From: Phaeosaccion multiseriatum
Lineage: Eukaryota > Ochrophyta, other classes
Length of the DNA stretch: 64,000 nt
Direction of reading: 5' to 3'
Assembly: GCA_965112735.1 (NCBI GenBank)
Contig: OZ218950.1
Location: 6,696,001-6,760,000, forward strand
Below, piece after piece: positions 12,028-22,516 of this stretch. A program made the position numbers and the translations under genes. A model generated the notes under the pieces. The model saw only the letters and a list, made by a program, of their open reading frames with translations, had not been told where the DNA came from and did not search any database. Numbering within the stretch: the stretch's first letter is position 1; every line of letters begins with the position of its first letter.

Positions 12028-15000
12028 CTACAGCTCCACCCAAGCCTTCACACGGCCTGAAGATGCGTGAAACACCACCACGGGGGAGGAGAAGGGGGAG
12101 GAGGAGGGAGACGGAGAGGGAGAGTATCCACCCTCTCTTGTCTTGGCCCTACCCTCCCAGCCCCCCCCGTCTGTGCTGCCCCGTACGCTCTCTATCCTCC
12201 TTCTCCTCTCTCTACCCCCTCCATGCCGCGGCCCTCTTTGGCCTCCTCCCTGTGCTGGTAGACCAAAGAGACTCACTGGTACCCCAAAGAGACTCCTCCG
12301 GTTGCCCCAGCCTCTTTCTGGGGAAGTCGCAGCTGCTGTATCACCAACTGCTACTGCTGCTGCTGCTACTGCTGCTGCTGAAATGGCAGGCTCCTCGGCG
12401 CCGCTGTAGAAGGCCTCGGGATATGTCAATAAAGGATTGCCCCCCATCGGGCTGCTGGGCCGCCAAGACATCCCATCGCTGCTCCCTTCGTGCACCCCAC
12501 CCCCCCAGTCCCTCCCCTCCATCGCCCCCCTCGTCCCCTTCGTCGAGTGGATGGGAAAAGGGTTCGTCGCTGCCCCCCGAACGGAGGACCGATGGCTCAT
12601 CCTCACCCCCACCCCAATCGGGAAACCGAGGTGTGCATTTCGAAGCGAAGGAAGAACAGAGGCGAAACGTTGCTCGGCCTCTGCTGCTGCACCCCCCCTG
12701 GGTTCTGTTGCATCCCCCCTGGGTTCCGCGTCTCCCTCGGGCTCCGTCTCAGAGGAAGGACCAGCACACCACCGCTCCTCCCCTTCTCTCAAGGAAGAAG
12801 AAGCAGGCCCGTCACCCCCCTTCCTCAAGGAAGAAGCAGGCTTGTCCACCCCCTCCCTTGAGGAAGAAGCATACTCTGCCGCGCCGTGAGAACGAAAAGG
12901 CGGGAGGGAAGGACGACCAAGCTCCTCGCCAGCAATGCGACAGTTACAGAAAGCACCACCGCTAGCCAGCTCGACGCTAACACAGCACCAACTCTCACCC
13001 CCCTCGCCGCTGCCGTTGCCAACGAGCCCTTGGCCTTCCCAATCACCATCACCATCACCAGCAGCGACAGTCTCGAGGTGGCTCCGTAGGGGAGAGAAGG
13101 GGAAGCGTATTCTCGCCTGTTGCCTTGTTGTTAATGCTGCCGGTGCTCCAACACGTGTATGCGCATTTACATCGCTCCTTTTCCCCTCGTCTCCCTGCAG
13201 GGGCACCTCCTCCTCCTGCTCCTGCTCCTGCTGCTGCTGCTGCTGCTTCCTTTGACCCATACAGTGCTCCTGCCCCTCCCCCTCGTCTTCCTCCTCCTCC
13301 TCCTCCTCCTCCTCCTCCTGCGGCTCCTTCGTATCGACCTCCTCCTGCTCCTCTTCCTTCACTTCCCACTTTTCGGCCTCGTCCTCGTCCTCCTCCTCTT
13401 CTTCTTCCTTCTCCTCATGCTTGCTCCAAGCTGCAAGCCGTGGTGAAGCCCCTGACGCTTGGCTTCCTTCCGCTGCCATCCGGTCTTCTTGGCTATACGC
13501 CTTGATCCCACTTATTCCTCCCACGGGTTGCTCGAATGCTCCTACGCCCTCTTCTCCGTCTGCGTGGTCACCCCCCTCTGCGCCTACGGTCTTCAGCTCC
13601 TCTTCCTTCTCTACCACCACCACCACCACCACCTCCTCCTCCTCCTCCTCCTCTCCTTCCTCCTCCTCCTCCTCCTCCTCCTCCTCCTCCTCCTCCTCCT
13701 CCTCCTCCTCCTCCTCCTCGTCCTCGTCGTCCTCTTCAGTACCTCTCTTTCCTGTGCCACTGCTCCTGTGGCTGCTGCAGACCTCCTCCCCTGCCCCCCC
13801 CTCCTCATCAGCTAGCCCTGCCTCCCGCTCCTTGCCCGCTACCACTAGCGCCAGCATCCCCAAAGAAGACGTCTCCGGCCCTGTTGCTTCTTGCCCACCA
13901 GCATAGGGGGCCATTCTCTCATGTCCACCAACTGCTGCTGCTACTGTATCACCAATTGTTGCTGCTGCTGCTGCTGCTGCTGCTGTATCACCAACTGTTG
14001 CTGCCTCTTTCTGCAGCTGGTTTGCGGATCCTTCTCCTCCCCCCCCTCCTCCTCCTCCTCCTCCTCCTCCTCCTGCTGCTGCTGCTGCTGCTGCCACTAC
14101 CATTTGCTGTTTGTTCCTCCCCGCTCCTTCTACGGACTCTCGCCCTTCGAACGTCTCGGTTGTTGCCACCGTGTTTGCTGCTGCTATACCACCAACTCCT
14201 ACTCCTGCTGCTGGCTGAGGCGCTCTAGCTGTCCCTTGGTCTTCTCCTGCCCCCGTGCCAACTCGACTCCAACCCGTCCAACAGAAAGCCCCGCTTGAGC
14301 CACCTCCCGCACCAGCAGCGACGGTGACGACACCATCATCACAATCATCATGATCATGATTACCATCATCATTACCATCGTCGTCCTCGGTGGCCAGGCA
14401 AATCGCGACGGAGGAGGTGGGGTCAGCCCTTGGGGGGCACAAGGTCATTCCCGGGGGGTCAAGCAGGCCCAGGGGGGGAGACGACACCTGCCCACAGGTG
14501 AGCACTCTGCACAGCCTCTGCATACGGCGCTGCAGCTGGACAAGCACACACCTGCGCCAGAAGGCCTGCATCACTCTCGCAGCCCTCCACTCCACCTCCA
14601 CCTCCGTCTGCGTCGCCAGGCGGCGCTCAAAGGCACGACGAAGACTCCGTTGCTGGTCGCCGTACCCTCCTGCTTCTATTGCTCCTCCTTCTTCTCCTGC
14701 TCCTACTTCTTCTCCTGCTCCTGCTCCTCCTCCTCCACCACCACCACCACCACGATCACCTCCACCATTGCTTCCATACTTCAAGGCCTCTCTCTCTCTC
14801 GTCTCCTCCTCCTCCTCCTCCTGCTGCTCCTGCTGCTGCCGCGTCTGTGGTCCCTGGTGCTCCTCCATCTCCGCCCCACTATCGGCTCTGCCAAAAGAAA
14901 ACGCAGAGCCTCCATCCCGCAAAGCCTCCTCAAGCCCATCGAGTCGATCGTGCGCATGCTGCCCTCTGTCCTCCTCATCCTCCGGTGGTGGCGCCGGCGG

Positions 15001-15420
15001 TCCTCGATTCGAGAGCCTTTCTCCTCCTTCTCCTCCTCCTCCTGCTCCTCTTACTCCTCCTTCCTCTTCTACTACTTCCCCCCCTCCTCCTCCTCCTCCT
15101 GCCCCTCTTACTCCTCCTTCCCCTTCTACTACTCCCCCCCCTCCTCCTCCCGCTACTGCTGCTGCTGCCACTGCTTCTTGTCCATTGCCTCCGTGTCCTC
15201 TCGATGGCGGGGTCCTTTCCCGGTCTTCCCTTCCTCGACCGTATCTTCGACATGGGGAGCTTTCGCCGTCCCACCGCCGTCCCTCGCTGCTGCTGCTGCT
15301 GCTCCTGCTGCTGTTGCTGCTGTCGTCACCTGCACGTACTCTTGATGCAGTAGACCCAGGAGGATGGCTCAGGAAGCCAATACTCTCAGCCTCTCTTCCT
15401 CCATGTCCAGCAACAGCAGT

Positions 15421-15452
<32 letters not shown>

Positions 15453-16494
15453 GAGGGCTTCCGGGTCGGCGAGCAGGCAGAGGTGAGGTAGTGCTGTACG
15501 CAGCTGCCAAGGCTGCGTTGCACTCCCTCCGTATGTGCGCAACCTTGGCAAGCTGGTGCAGCTCTGCCGCCAGGAAGAGATGCGAATCATTCTGTTCGGT
15601 AATGTCATCCTCTTCATCTTCATGTTCTGTTTCGTCTTCGGTAGCGTCATCGCTTTCGCAAAACAGAGACGCACTTTCGGAATCAGAATCACAATCCTTG
15701 CCGCTGCTGTCACCACTTGCTGTGGTGTGCCTGCTGCCGTCCAAGCTATGTAGCTCAGCGCTAGATGGCGAGTATCGGCTGCTGCTTGAGCCTTCTGATG
15801 AGATGCTCTCACCCCGGGTCAAGCTACGCCTTCCACTGCTGCTGGTGACACTGCTACCTCTGGCACTGCTAGTACCACTGCTGCTTCCGCTCTTGGCATG
15901 CTCACGATTCTTCCTCCTCCTGAAGCTGTTCTCACCACCACTGCTGCTCTCGACATCCTCAGTCCTCCTCATCCTCCTCCTTCTCCTCCTCACGCTGCTG
16001 TCACCGATACCGCTGTTTTCGCTCTTGCCACTCCCAGGAGTCCTTTTGGTCCTCCCTGAAGCACACGCGCCTCTTCTTCTCTCTCTTTCACCGCCCCCAG
16101 AGTCTTTCCAAGCCCCCCCTCGTCCTTCTCCTGCCACAGCTGTCCCTGTCGCTCCTCGTTTGTTTTCCCGTGTGGCGCGTTCTGACCCCTCTGTTTGGTA
16201 TACTCCATCCTGTCGCCATCGATGCTCACCCTTAATGCCATGATCGTACGACTGGAGCCACTGCGGGGTAGCCCTCCCTCGATCGCCCTCTCTTAATCCA
16301 CATGCCCCAGTCTCCCTCTCCCGGCTGCCCTCCCTCACGCCGACCTGGGAGAGGTCTACTGCTTCATGTGCCACCTCTTGCTCTCGATGCTGCGCGCGCG
16401 ATTTGGCCTGTCTGGTCCTCTTTCTCTGCTTCAGGGTGGTCAGCAAGAGAGGGAGGTCGACTGGCCGCCCTTCGAGGCCAGATGCTACGGGCAT
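12028..16494 (-). CDS. Giant low-complexity ORF with IQ-like motif, unknown function
   Basis: A single uninterrupted frame of about 1,488 residues from the first ATG at 16494. The frame also extends upstream without an ATG to 16530. Most of it is low complexity: Ser-rich near the N-terminus, then Gly, Ala and Glu runs encoded by triplet microsatellites, including a long Glu run at about 13655-13725. One ordered stretch, WRAARVMQAFWRRC followed by VQLQRRMQRLCR (about 14530-14600), resembles a calmodulin-binding IQ motif, although the last basic position is Gln. Three copies of the AVGDTA cassette and one degenerate copy are in frame. The frame could be overstated: some Glu tracts may be unspliced purine microsatellites inside introns, and long open frames also occur antisense. 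Coding status is likely because the ordered IQ segment is in frame; the exact exon structure is uncertain. Confidence 0.5.
12331..12356 (-). repeat. AVGDTA cassette copy (coding)
   Basis: Plus strand reads GCTGCTGTATCACCAACTGC. On the gene strand it encodes AVAVGDTAAA within the giant ORF. Confidence 0.9.
13655..13725 (-). repeat. (GAG)n coding microsatellite
   Basis: Long CTC/CCT array on the plus strand, read as a run of Glu on the minus strand within the giant ORF. Confidence 0.85.
13938..14002 (-). repeat. Two adjacent AVGDTA cassette copies (coding)
   Basis: Two copies, 13938-13962 (ACTGTATCACCAATTG) and 13979-14002 (GCTGTATCACCAACTG), are separated by a CTG array. They encode ATVGDTAAAA and ATIGDTVAAA in the giant ORF. 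A further degenerate copy (CTATACCACCAACTCC) lies at 14178-14200. Confidence 0.9.
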
Positions 16495-16536
16495 TTTCAC
16501 CCTTCGTGAGTCACCCGTTGTGCGCTTCACTTCTGC

Positions 16537-16800
16537 TTACTGCTGCTGCTCCTTCTCCCTCTCTTCCTTCTCCAACTGCGCCTTATACTGCTCGATCTGG
16601 ACGGTTCTGTTCATCAGCAGGGCGGCCGATATGACAGACTGGGCGGCAAAGAGCATTCGATACCGAAGAGGGATGCGCCCAATCCCTCTAATCAACCTCG
16701 TCTGACGCACATACTCCTTGAAGCCCTTGAAGCTCTTCCCCCCGCCTCTTGCTGCTCCCGCCCCCCCTGACTGCGCACCAGAGCCCGGCTCACTCTTCAT
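16537..16800 (-). CDS. Small 87-residue protein with one hydrophobic segment
   Basis: ATG at 16800, TAA at 16537. The N-terminus is Gly/Ala/Ser-rich, then a basic stretch (KSFKGFKEYVRQTRLIRG), a short hydrophobic segment (MLFAAQSVISAALLM, about residues 49-63) and a charged Glu/Lys/Gln-rich end. The composition suggests a small organelle membrane protein, but I do not recognise a family. The stop is only 43 bp before the first ATG of the giant ORF on the same strand. A good donor (CAGCA|GTAAGC) overlaps the stop codon, so the last codons could instead be spliced onward; no in-frame acceptor was found nearby. Confidence 0.5.
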   Translation of the reverse strand: MKSEPGSGAQSGGAGAARGGGKSFKGFKEYVRQTRLIRGIGRIPLRYRMLFAAQSVISAALLMNRTVQIEQYKAQLEKEEREKEQQQ

Positions 16801-17086
16801 GTCTCGCGGGTGATTATTGTTAAGCTTTTTGATCGCTCTGCGCTCGGTGTAGGATCGCCCCCCCAAACTGAAACTGCGCAGAGGCGGTTCACACTTCGAT
16901 TCTCTTCCCTTCCCTCCTCTCCTGCCTTCCCCTCCACCACCCCCTTCTTGTGTGCCTGCATACTTGTCGCCGTGAGTCTCGTGAAGAAGGTTGTGTCGTC
17001 GTAACGGGTCCGAAAGGCCCATCACTTGCGCACTTCTCTCCTCTCCTCTCTCTCTCTCTCTTTCTCTCCTCTCTCTCTCCAACCTC
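16801..17086. promoter_or_regulatory. Shared 5' region of the small protein (-) and the Qc-SNARE (+)
   Basis: 286 bp between divergent starts. Holds AAACTGAAACTG (about 16865-16876) and a CT-rich tract just upstream of the SNARE start. Promoter role inferred from position. Confidence 0.4.
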
Positions 17087-17789
17087 ATGACAATGAACCT
17101 AACTGCGTCGGAGTGGCTCAATGAGTACGACCGGGCCCAGTCGTTGGTGCTGCAGGCCAAGACGATGGGTCGCGGTGCGCCGTCCTCGCAGGTCAGCCAC
17201 TTTTGCTTGTTGTTGTTTGTCCGCCCGGTACCAGAACTAGCGCGTCTGCTTGCAGAACCCCCTCCTTCCCCCCCACCTTTCTTGGTCGCCTACTTCCTCT
17301 CTACCGCTGGTTTTCTTCCGGTGTCGTTAAAGCCCTCCCACTCTACTCCTTTGATCCGCGATTCCCCCCCCCCCACACCACCCCTCCGCTCTGCCCGCCA
17401 GATGGGCGAGGCGTCTCGCCTCCTCGAGGTTCTCACCTACACCATGCGCCAGATGGAGCAGCGACCCGTCGACTTTAGCCTGTAAGTCGGGGATTCGGCG
17501 CCCCTTTCTTTCTGTCGAGATCGGGCGCGGAGGCCGTACCCCCCTCCTCTGCCTGTCTAAACGTGCTGCTGCCACTGCTACCGCTCCTCCCGCTATGTTC
17601 GCATCCGATGCTCCCCAGCACCCAAACAGAGCTGTCGAGGCGACGCATTCTGCTACAGCGTCTCCGTGGCTCCTTCCAAGAGATCAGTCCCAACAGCTCC
17701 GGGGGGGGGGAGGCCTCATCAGCGGCATCCAGGATGGAAAGCGGAGGTACGCTACTGCTCTATCACCACCTCTATTTTACTTCTGCTGC

Positions 17790-17821
<32 letters not shown>

Positions 17822-18937
17822 TTTCTGTCTTGTTGCTTACGACTTATCTCCTCACGCATCTCTGGGTAGGCCGGTAACGCCGTCTGTGGTCCACGAGAGG
17901 GAACGGACAAAAAGGGAATGGGACCGACGGGTCAGGCAAAAAGGCATTGTAGCTCAGCCCACCCATCAACACCACCACCCCTTCCCTCCCCGCTTTTCCG
18001 TCCCGTCCTGTCCTACAACTGCAGGAGGAGGCGCAAGAGGAGGAAGCGGTAGGCTGATCTCTCAGAAGGAGCAAATGCGAGAGCAAGACCGCATGCTCTC
18101 TGCCCTCGGCCAGGGGGTGGGCAGGCTGCATCAGCAGACCATGATGATCAACGAGGAGGCCAACCTTCATGTGCGCTTGCTCGGAGACATGGACCTCGAT
18201 GTCGACAAGGCCTCCACAGGTGAGTGAGTGAATGAGTGGGTGGGTGAGTGGGTGAGTGAGTGGGTGAGTGAGTGGGTGAGTGAGTGAAAGAGTGGGTAGG
18301 TGAGTGAGTGAGTGGGTGAGTGGGTGAGTGAGTGAGTGAGTGAGTGAGCGGGTGGGTGAGTGACTTGAGTTGGTCAAAGCGTTCTGGCTCGGTCGCTTTT
18401 ACCGTTTTGCTCCAGTACGGGCACTCGAGTAGCCATGTGGGTTGCTGGTTGTGCTTCTGTTGTGCTGCTGTGGTGCTGCTGTGGTAGTCGGTACTCGTAC
18501 CTCTGAAATGGATGCTTGAGAGTCAAGTTGGTCAGAGCCATTTGGTCGCTCAGGCAATCGGGCCTAAGCGTGGGCGAGGCGGGGCTGGAGGGTTGAGAGT
18601 GGGCGGGGCTATTCAATGAGTGGCCGGGTGACTCGCGAAAGAGAGATTTACGCGAAGGACGAATGAATACAGAAAATGAGCGGTATCGCACTTTTCCCCT
18701 ACATGCCCCGTAACCTTCCCTCTGAACTCCCCCACTCCCCCCCCCCTCTCTCCCTCTTCTCTCCCTTCTCCTCTCATCTCCTACCCTCTCCTCTCCTCTC
18801 CCCTCCTCTCTGCAGGCCTGCGTCAAGAGGCAATGCATGCTCAGACGCTACGCAAGAAGAACAAGACTTTCTGCCTCTACGTCATCATCTTCGCTCTCCT
18901 CGCCGTCCTTATCCTCCTCCTCATCCTCGGGGTCTGA
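17087..18937 (+). CDS. Qc-type SNARE (syntaxin-8/SYP5/SYP6-like)
   Basis: Five exons, 17087-17191, 17402-17481, 17619-17746, 18025-18219, 18816-18937 (TGA), give 209 residues, all in phase. The N-terminal half is helical. A SNARE motif spans about residues 115-180 (MREQDRMLSALGQGVGRLHQ, then INEEANLHVRLLGDMDLDVD). A short basic linker (RKKNK) follows, and a C-terminal hydrophobic anchor (FCLYVIIFALLAVLILLLIL) ends four residues from the C-terminus. This layout and length fit Qc-SNAREs of the endosomal or trans-Golgi pathway, which form four-helix bundles in membrane fusion. Subtype assignment is by eye only. The long intron 4 begins with a GTGAGTGAG-derived repeat, 18220-18365. The gene is head-to-head with the small ORF at 16537-16800. 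Confidence 0.85.
18220..18365 (+). repeat. GTGAGTGGGTGAG repeat grown from a 5' splice site
   Basis: Tetranucleotide TGAG/TGGG array starting exactly at the donor of SNARE intron 4. Confidence 0.85.
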
Positions 18938-18963
18938 GGAGCCACTCGACCACACCGCCCCCC

Positions 18964-19004
<41 letters not shown>

Positions 19005-19220
19005 CGCCTTTCTTCCGCCCCTCCTTGGTGCCTCCTTGAGGGGAGGGAACAATACGTGTGATCCTTTGTGCTGAGAGAGGGGCAAAGCACTTGGAACCCG
19101 AAACCGAAATGAAACTGAACCGGGGGACGAGCGAGGAGGGCGTCGTTGACATGACAAGGGCAGGGAAGGATTGCGGTCAGTCAACCCCATGACCTCCTCC
19201 TCCTCCAACCTCCAACAGCA

Positions 19221-19332
19221 CCAGCAGTTGATGGTACGGCTGGAGCAGCAGTAGCAGCAGGAGAGTAGTTGGTGATGCAGCAGCAGATGGGGCAATTGGT
19301 GCTACGGCAGCAGCAGTTGGTGATACAGCAGC
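19221..19332 (-). repeat. Cluster of four dispersed-cassette copies (intergenic)
   Basis: Plus strand contains CAGTTGATGGTACGGC, TAGTTGGTGATGCAGC, CAATTGGTGCTACGGC and CAGTTGGTGATACAGC in succession, joined by CAG repeats. The last matches the consensus exactly; the others diverge by 2-4 bases. Confidence 0.85.
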
Positions 19333-20264
19333 CATCACAACTGGACCTCGCTCGTCTATTGTCTTGGGCAGGGGTGCCGGTACCGCGGGACGCCTCCCTC
19401 CCCTCCTCTCCCCTCCCCTCCCCTCTCGCTTACTCGGCAGTCGGGGTGGGCAGGTGGGCAGGGGGGCGCTACTGCATAAGTGCCATTCACTCTTGCGCTT
19501 TCATGCATTCTCGCTGCTAGGAGGGCTTCGAGATGGGCTGCTTTTTGGGGAGGTGGGGTGGGGGATAGGGATCAATCTCCTGCGATTACTTTGCCTTTGT
19601 ACAGTAGAGGATGGTACAGCCAGGCCCCTTCTTCGGACCAAGGGGAGGCCCAACGCCCTTGAGAGTCAGTGCCAGCAAGACAATAGTGATTGGGCACGGA
19701 CGGACGCTCTGGTGATCTGTGGACACGGCATCCCCCCCCCCCCCCACCGAGGTTGGCCAAGTTGGGCCCCAGATTTGGGCCCCACACTCCACTCAGGGGC
19801 GGTGATGATAGAGAGCATCGATCCGACCCTTTGCTACGCTTGAACGCTTGCTTCTGTACGCACGGAGGGTGGAAGGAGGGCGAGGCAGGCCGGGGGACGC
19901 CTCACCCCACCCCATTCGCGCCCTGATTGAGGCGTCTGCTGGGCAGGGCTTGCTCCGAAGGCGTGGCTTTCTGCTGGGCTCCCCGTCTGATGGCAAGAGC
20001 TCAAGAGCTCAACTTGGGGGGGGGGGGGGGCTCCTGCGAAGGGCGAGACTGACTGTCGGTGATGAAGGTGATGAACTTGAAAGTAATTAACACTCGAGTT
20101 TAAAAAAAAGTGGCTCTAAAACCGGTTTCATGGGTTTCCGGGCCGGGGTTGATGGGGGTTGGATGTTGACGATTGAAGGGCAAAAAACGTACTTTTGGTA
20201 CTTTTTTTCTTTTGTGAGTTTGTGACGAGCACTCCTTGTGTTTTCTCTGAAATTCAACCTCACG

Positions 20265-20531
20265 ATGGCTACCTGGATGCGCCGATGCGCGGTGAGTGGA
20301 GCAGGCCATCTGCGGATGCCGCTGGAGAAGCAGTCAACCACAGCCGTGACTCGTCGCAACGCCCTCTGCCTCGCAGCATTGGCCTTTGGAGGAGGGACGA
20401 CGGTCCAGCAGCAGCAGGGGCAGCATCAGGGGCAGCATCAGGGGCAGCAGCAGAATGGTGCCGGAGCCGCGAAAGCAATGAGATCACCGGTGGTGGCCTT
20501 GCCACAAGAGCGGAACCATCGGCTTCCCTAG
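20265..20531 (+). CDS. Possible small protein with transit-like N-terminus
   Basis: An ATG in context CACGATGGC opens an 88-residue frame. Residues 24-45 contain a twin-arginine plus hydrophobic run (TRRNALCLAALAFGGG), as seen in mitochondrial presequences or thylakoid-lumen signals. A Gln/His/Gly repeat follows (GQHQGQHQGQ). There is no recognisable domain and no clear downstream exon. It could be the first exon of an unresolved gene or a chance frame. Confidence 0.25.
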   Translation: MATWMRRCAVSGAGHLRMPLEKQSTTAVTRRNALCLAALAFGGGTTVQQQQGQHQGQHQGQQQNGAGAAKAMRSPVVALPQERNHRLP

Positions 20532-21194
20532 ATGGATGCCTCTGGAGAAGCAATCGACCGCCGTTGCGAGACGAGGCGGCGGAGAGAGTCCAGTAGCAGC
20601 AGAGCTGTGAGAGAGCTTCATCACCAGGGCGGATGTGGAGGGATGAGCAATACCTCCCCCCACAGGCCACCACAAACTTGTGGCGGCTGTGAGATGATAT
20701 GGGCGTCAAGGTCGATACACAAGGCAGCTCGGACGACCACACCACACCTGCTGATGGAGTTCATTGTCAGCCTCACCACCCACCACCGGGGGAGTGGTGG
20801 GTGCTTCTGGCCACAGACGCACCTTTTTTTTTGAGAGAGCTGGCACGCGGACCACCAGTGGAAGCCGCGACACTGGCAGGCACCCCGACGACTTTCCTCA
20901 TCGGTGGGTGAGGAGCTAACAGATATGGAAAAGCCCTGGCATTTTTGCGCTGCGTTTGCACGGCACGGCCATCGGCATCGTCAATGAGTGCCGAAAAGAC
21001 CACCAGCACCTCCACATCACACTGGCGAGGGCTTAGCTCGACTCACTGCCATCGGGCCCTACCCAACGCCGAAAAGCGATGCCGTCACCGCCGCCTCCAG
21101 AGCATCAAGACGCGTCGAGAATTTTGAACCAATTTTGTGTGTATAAATAACATAATTGACGACAAGATACGTATATAAACTCCTCTACCTGCCC

Positions 21195-22479
21195 TCAGCC
21201 CCCCTCCCTGGGCACCTTGTCGAGCAGCTCCGCCCACCTCGCGGCCACCTTCCTGTCCCGCTCCTTCTTACTCATGCCGCCCAAGCTCTGCACCTGGAGG
21301 GAGAGAGAGAGATGGGAGGGGGCTTTAGGCTTTGGGCAATGTACTGACCCCCACACTCACATGGGAACCCCAAGCGACAGATAGAGATAGATAGAGATAG
21401 ATAGATAGATAGATGGATGGATGGATAGGCAGACGGGATGCAATGCATCTCGCGGAAAAGGGACCACCCACCCCTTCTCCTCCCTCCTCCCATCCACTGC
21501 CATCCCCTCACTTGCCTGCAACACAAGGCTGTAGCCGGCCTCAAAGTCGCTGCGGCTATTCATGAGGCTGTAAGGGGAGAGCACGCACTGCAGGGCACTC
21601 GCAGCCGTCACCAGCCCGCGGAGGAAGCTTGCTGCGAATGTGTACACGAGGAGCACCGCCAGCCCGACAGCCACACTCACGCCTGTTGCAGTAGGGCCGA
21701 GGAGGGAGGAGGGAGGGAGGGAGGGGAGGGGGGGAGGAAAGTGGAAGGAGGAGGAGGAGGAGGAGGAGGAGGAGGAGGAAGAGGAGGAGGAGGAGGAGGA
21801 GGAGGAGGAGGAGGAGGAGGAGGAGGGGGAGGAGGAGGAGGAGGAGAAGGAGGAGGAGGAGGAGGAGGAGGAGGAGGAGGAGGAGGAGGAGAAGGAGGAG
21901 GAGGCGGAGGCGAAGGAGGAGGCGAAGGAGGAGGAAGAGGAGGAGGAGGCGGAGGGAGGGACGGGGCAGTGTGCGTGGGATGTTGGAACGCCAAGATTGG
22001 GCAGGAATGGACTTCCTTCAGTGCATCCAATCCGTCAGCTTCTACCAACTCACCCCCACTCCACCCGACCCCACGCCTCCCCCCCCCCCCCCCTCACCTA
22101 TCCAAAACAGGCCCCTTGCCACGCTAACGTCGTTAATTGTGTCGACCATGTTAACCCTCTCCACACGCACGAGGTAGTACAGAGTGCTTGCGCTGTTTCC
22201 AGCGGCGTCTTGCACATTGTACGCCACTTGCCATGTGCTGTCTCTATCTGGGCTTTTGGTGAGATCACCTTTTGGGGTTGTTTGCAAGAGAGGCATGGGG
22301 GTGCAAGAGAGAGAAGAGGGGGGGGTGGGGGGAGGTGAGTGGAGGAAGAGGCGGAGGAGGAGGAGGAGGAGGAGGAGTAGCCAGTAGAGGAATGGACGGG
22401 AACAGACACGTGAGGCTCGCTTCCTTGCCTTTCCACCTTGTTCCTTACACACACACAAACACAGACAGACAGACAGACA

Positions 22480-22516
<37 letters not shown>

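Larger units (their letters stand above)
18938..21194. other. Gene-poor 2.2 kb stretch
   Basis: Between the SNARE (+) and the 3' end of the EGF protein gene (-). It holds a (CT)n tract, a GAAACTGAAC motif (19096-19120), a cluster of dispersed cassette copies (19221-19332), a poly-C run near 19734, a weak small ORF at 20265-20531, an imperfect 35-bp duplication (20314-20350 and 20534-20568), and an AT-rich segment at 21120-21180 that is probably the 3' flank of the EGF gene. No convincing multi-exon gene was found. Confidence 0.5.

Noticed and set aside
14390-16243. 617-codon plus-strand open frame, Ser/Pro/Leu-rich
   Set aside because: It is the antisense shadow of the giant minus-strand ORF. 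GC-rich triplet repeats keep several frames open, and it has no ordered domain.
21438-22338. Glu- and Gly-rich plus-strand frames
   Set aside because: Translations of the GGA array in an intron of the minus-strand EGF gene.
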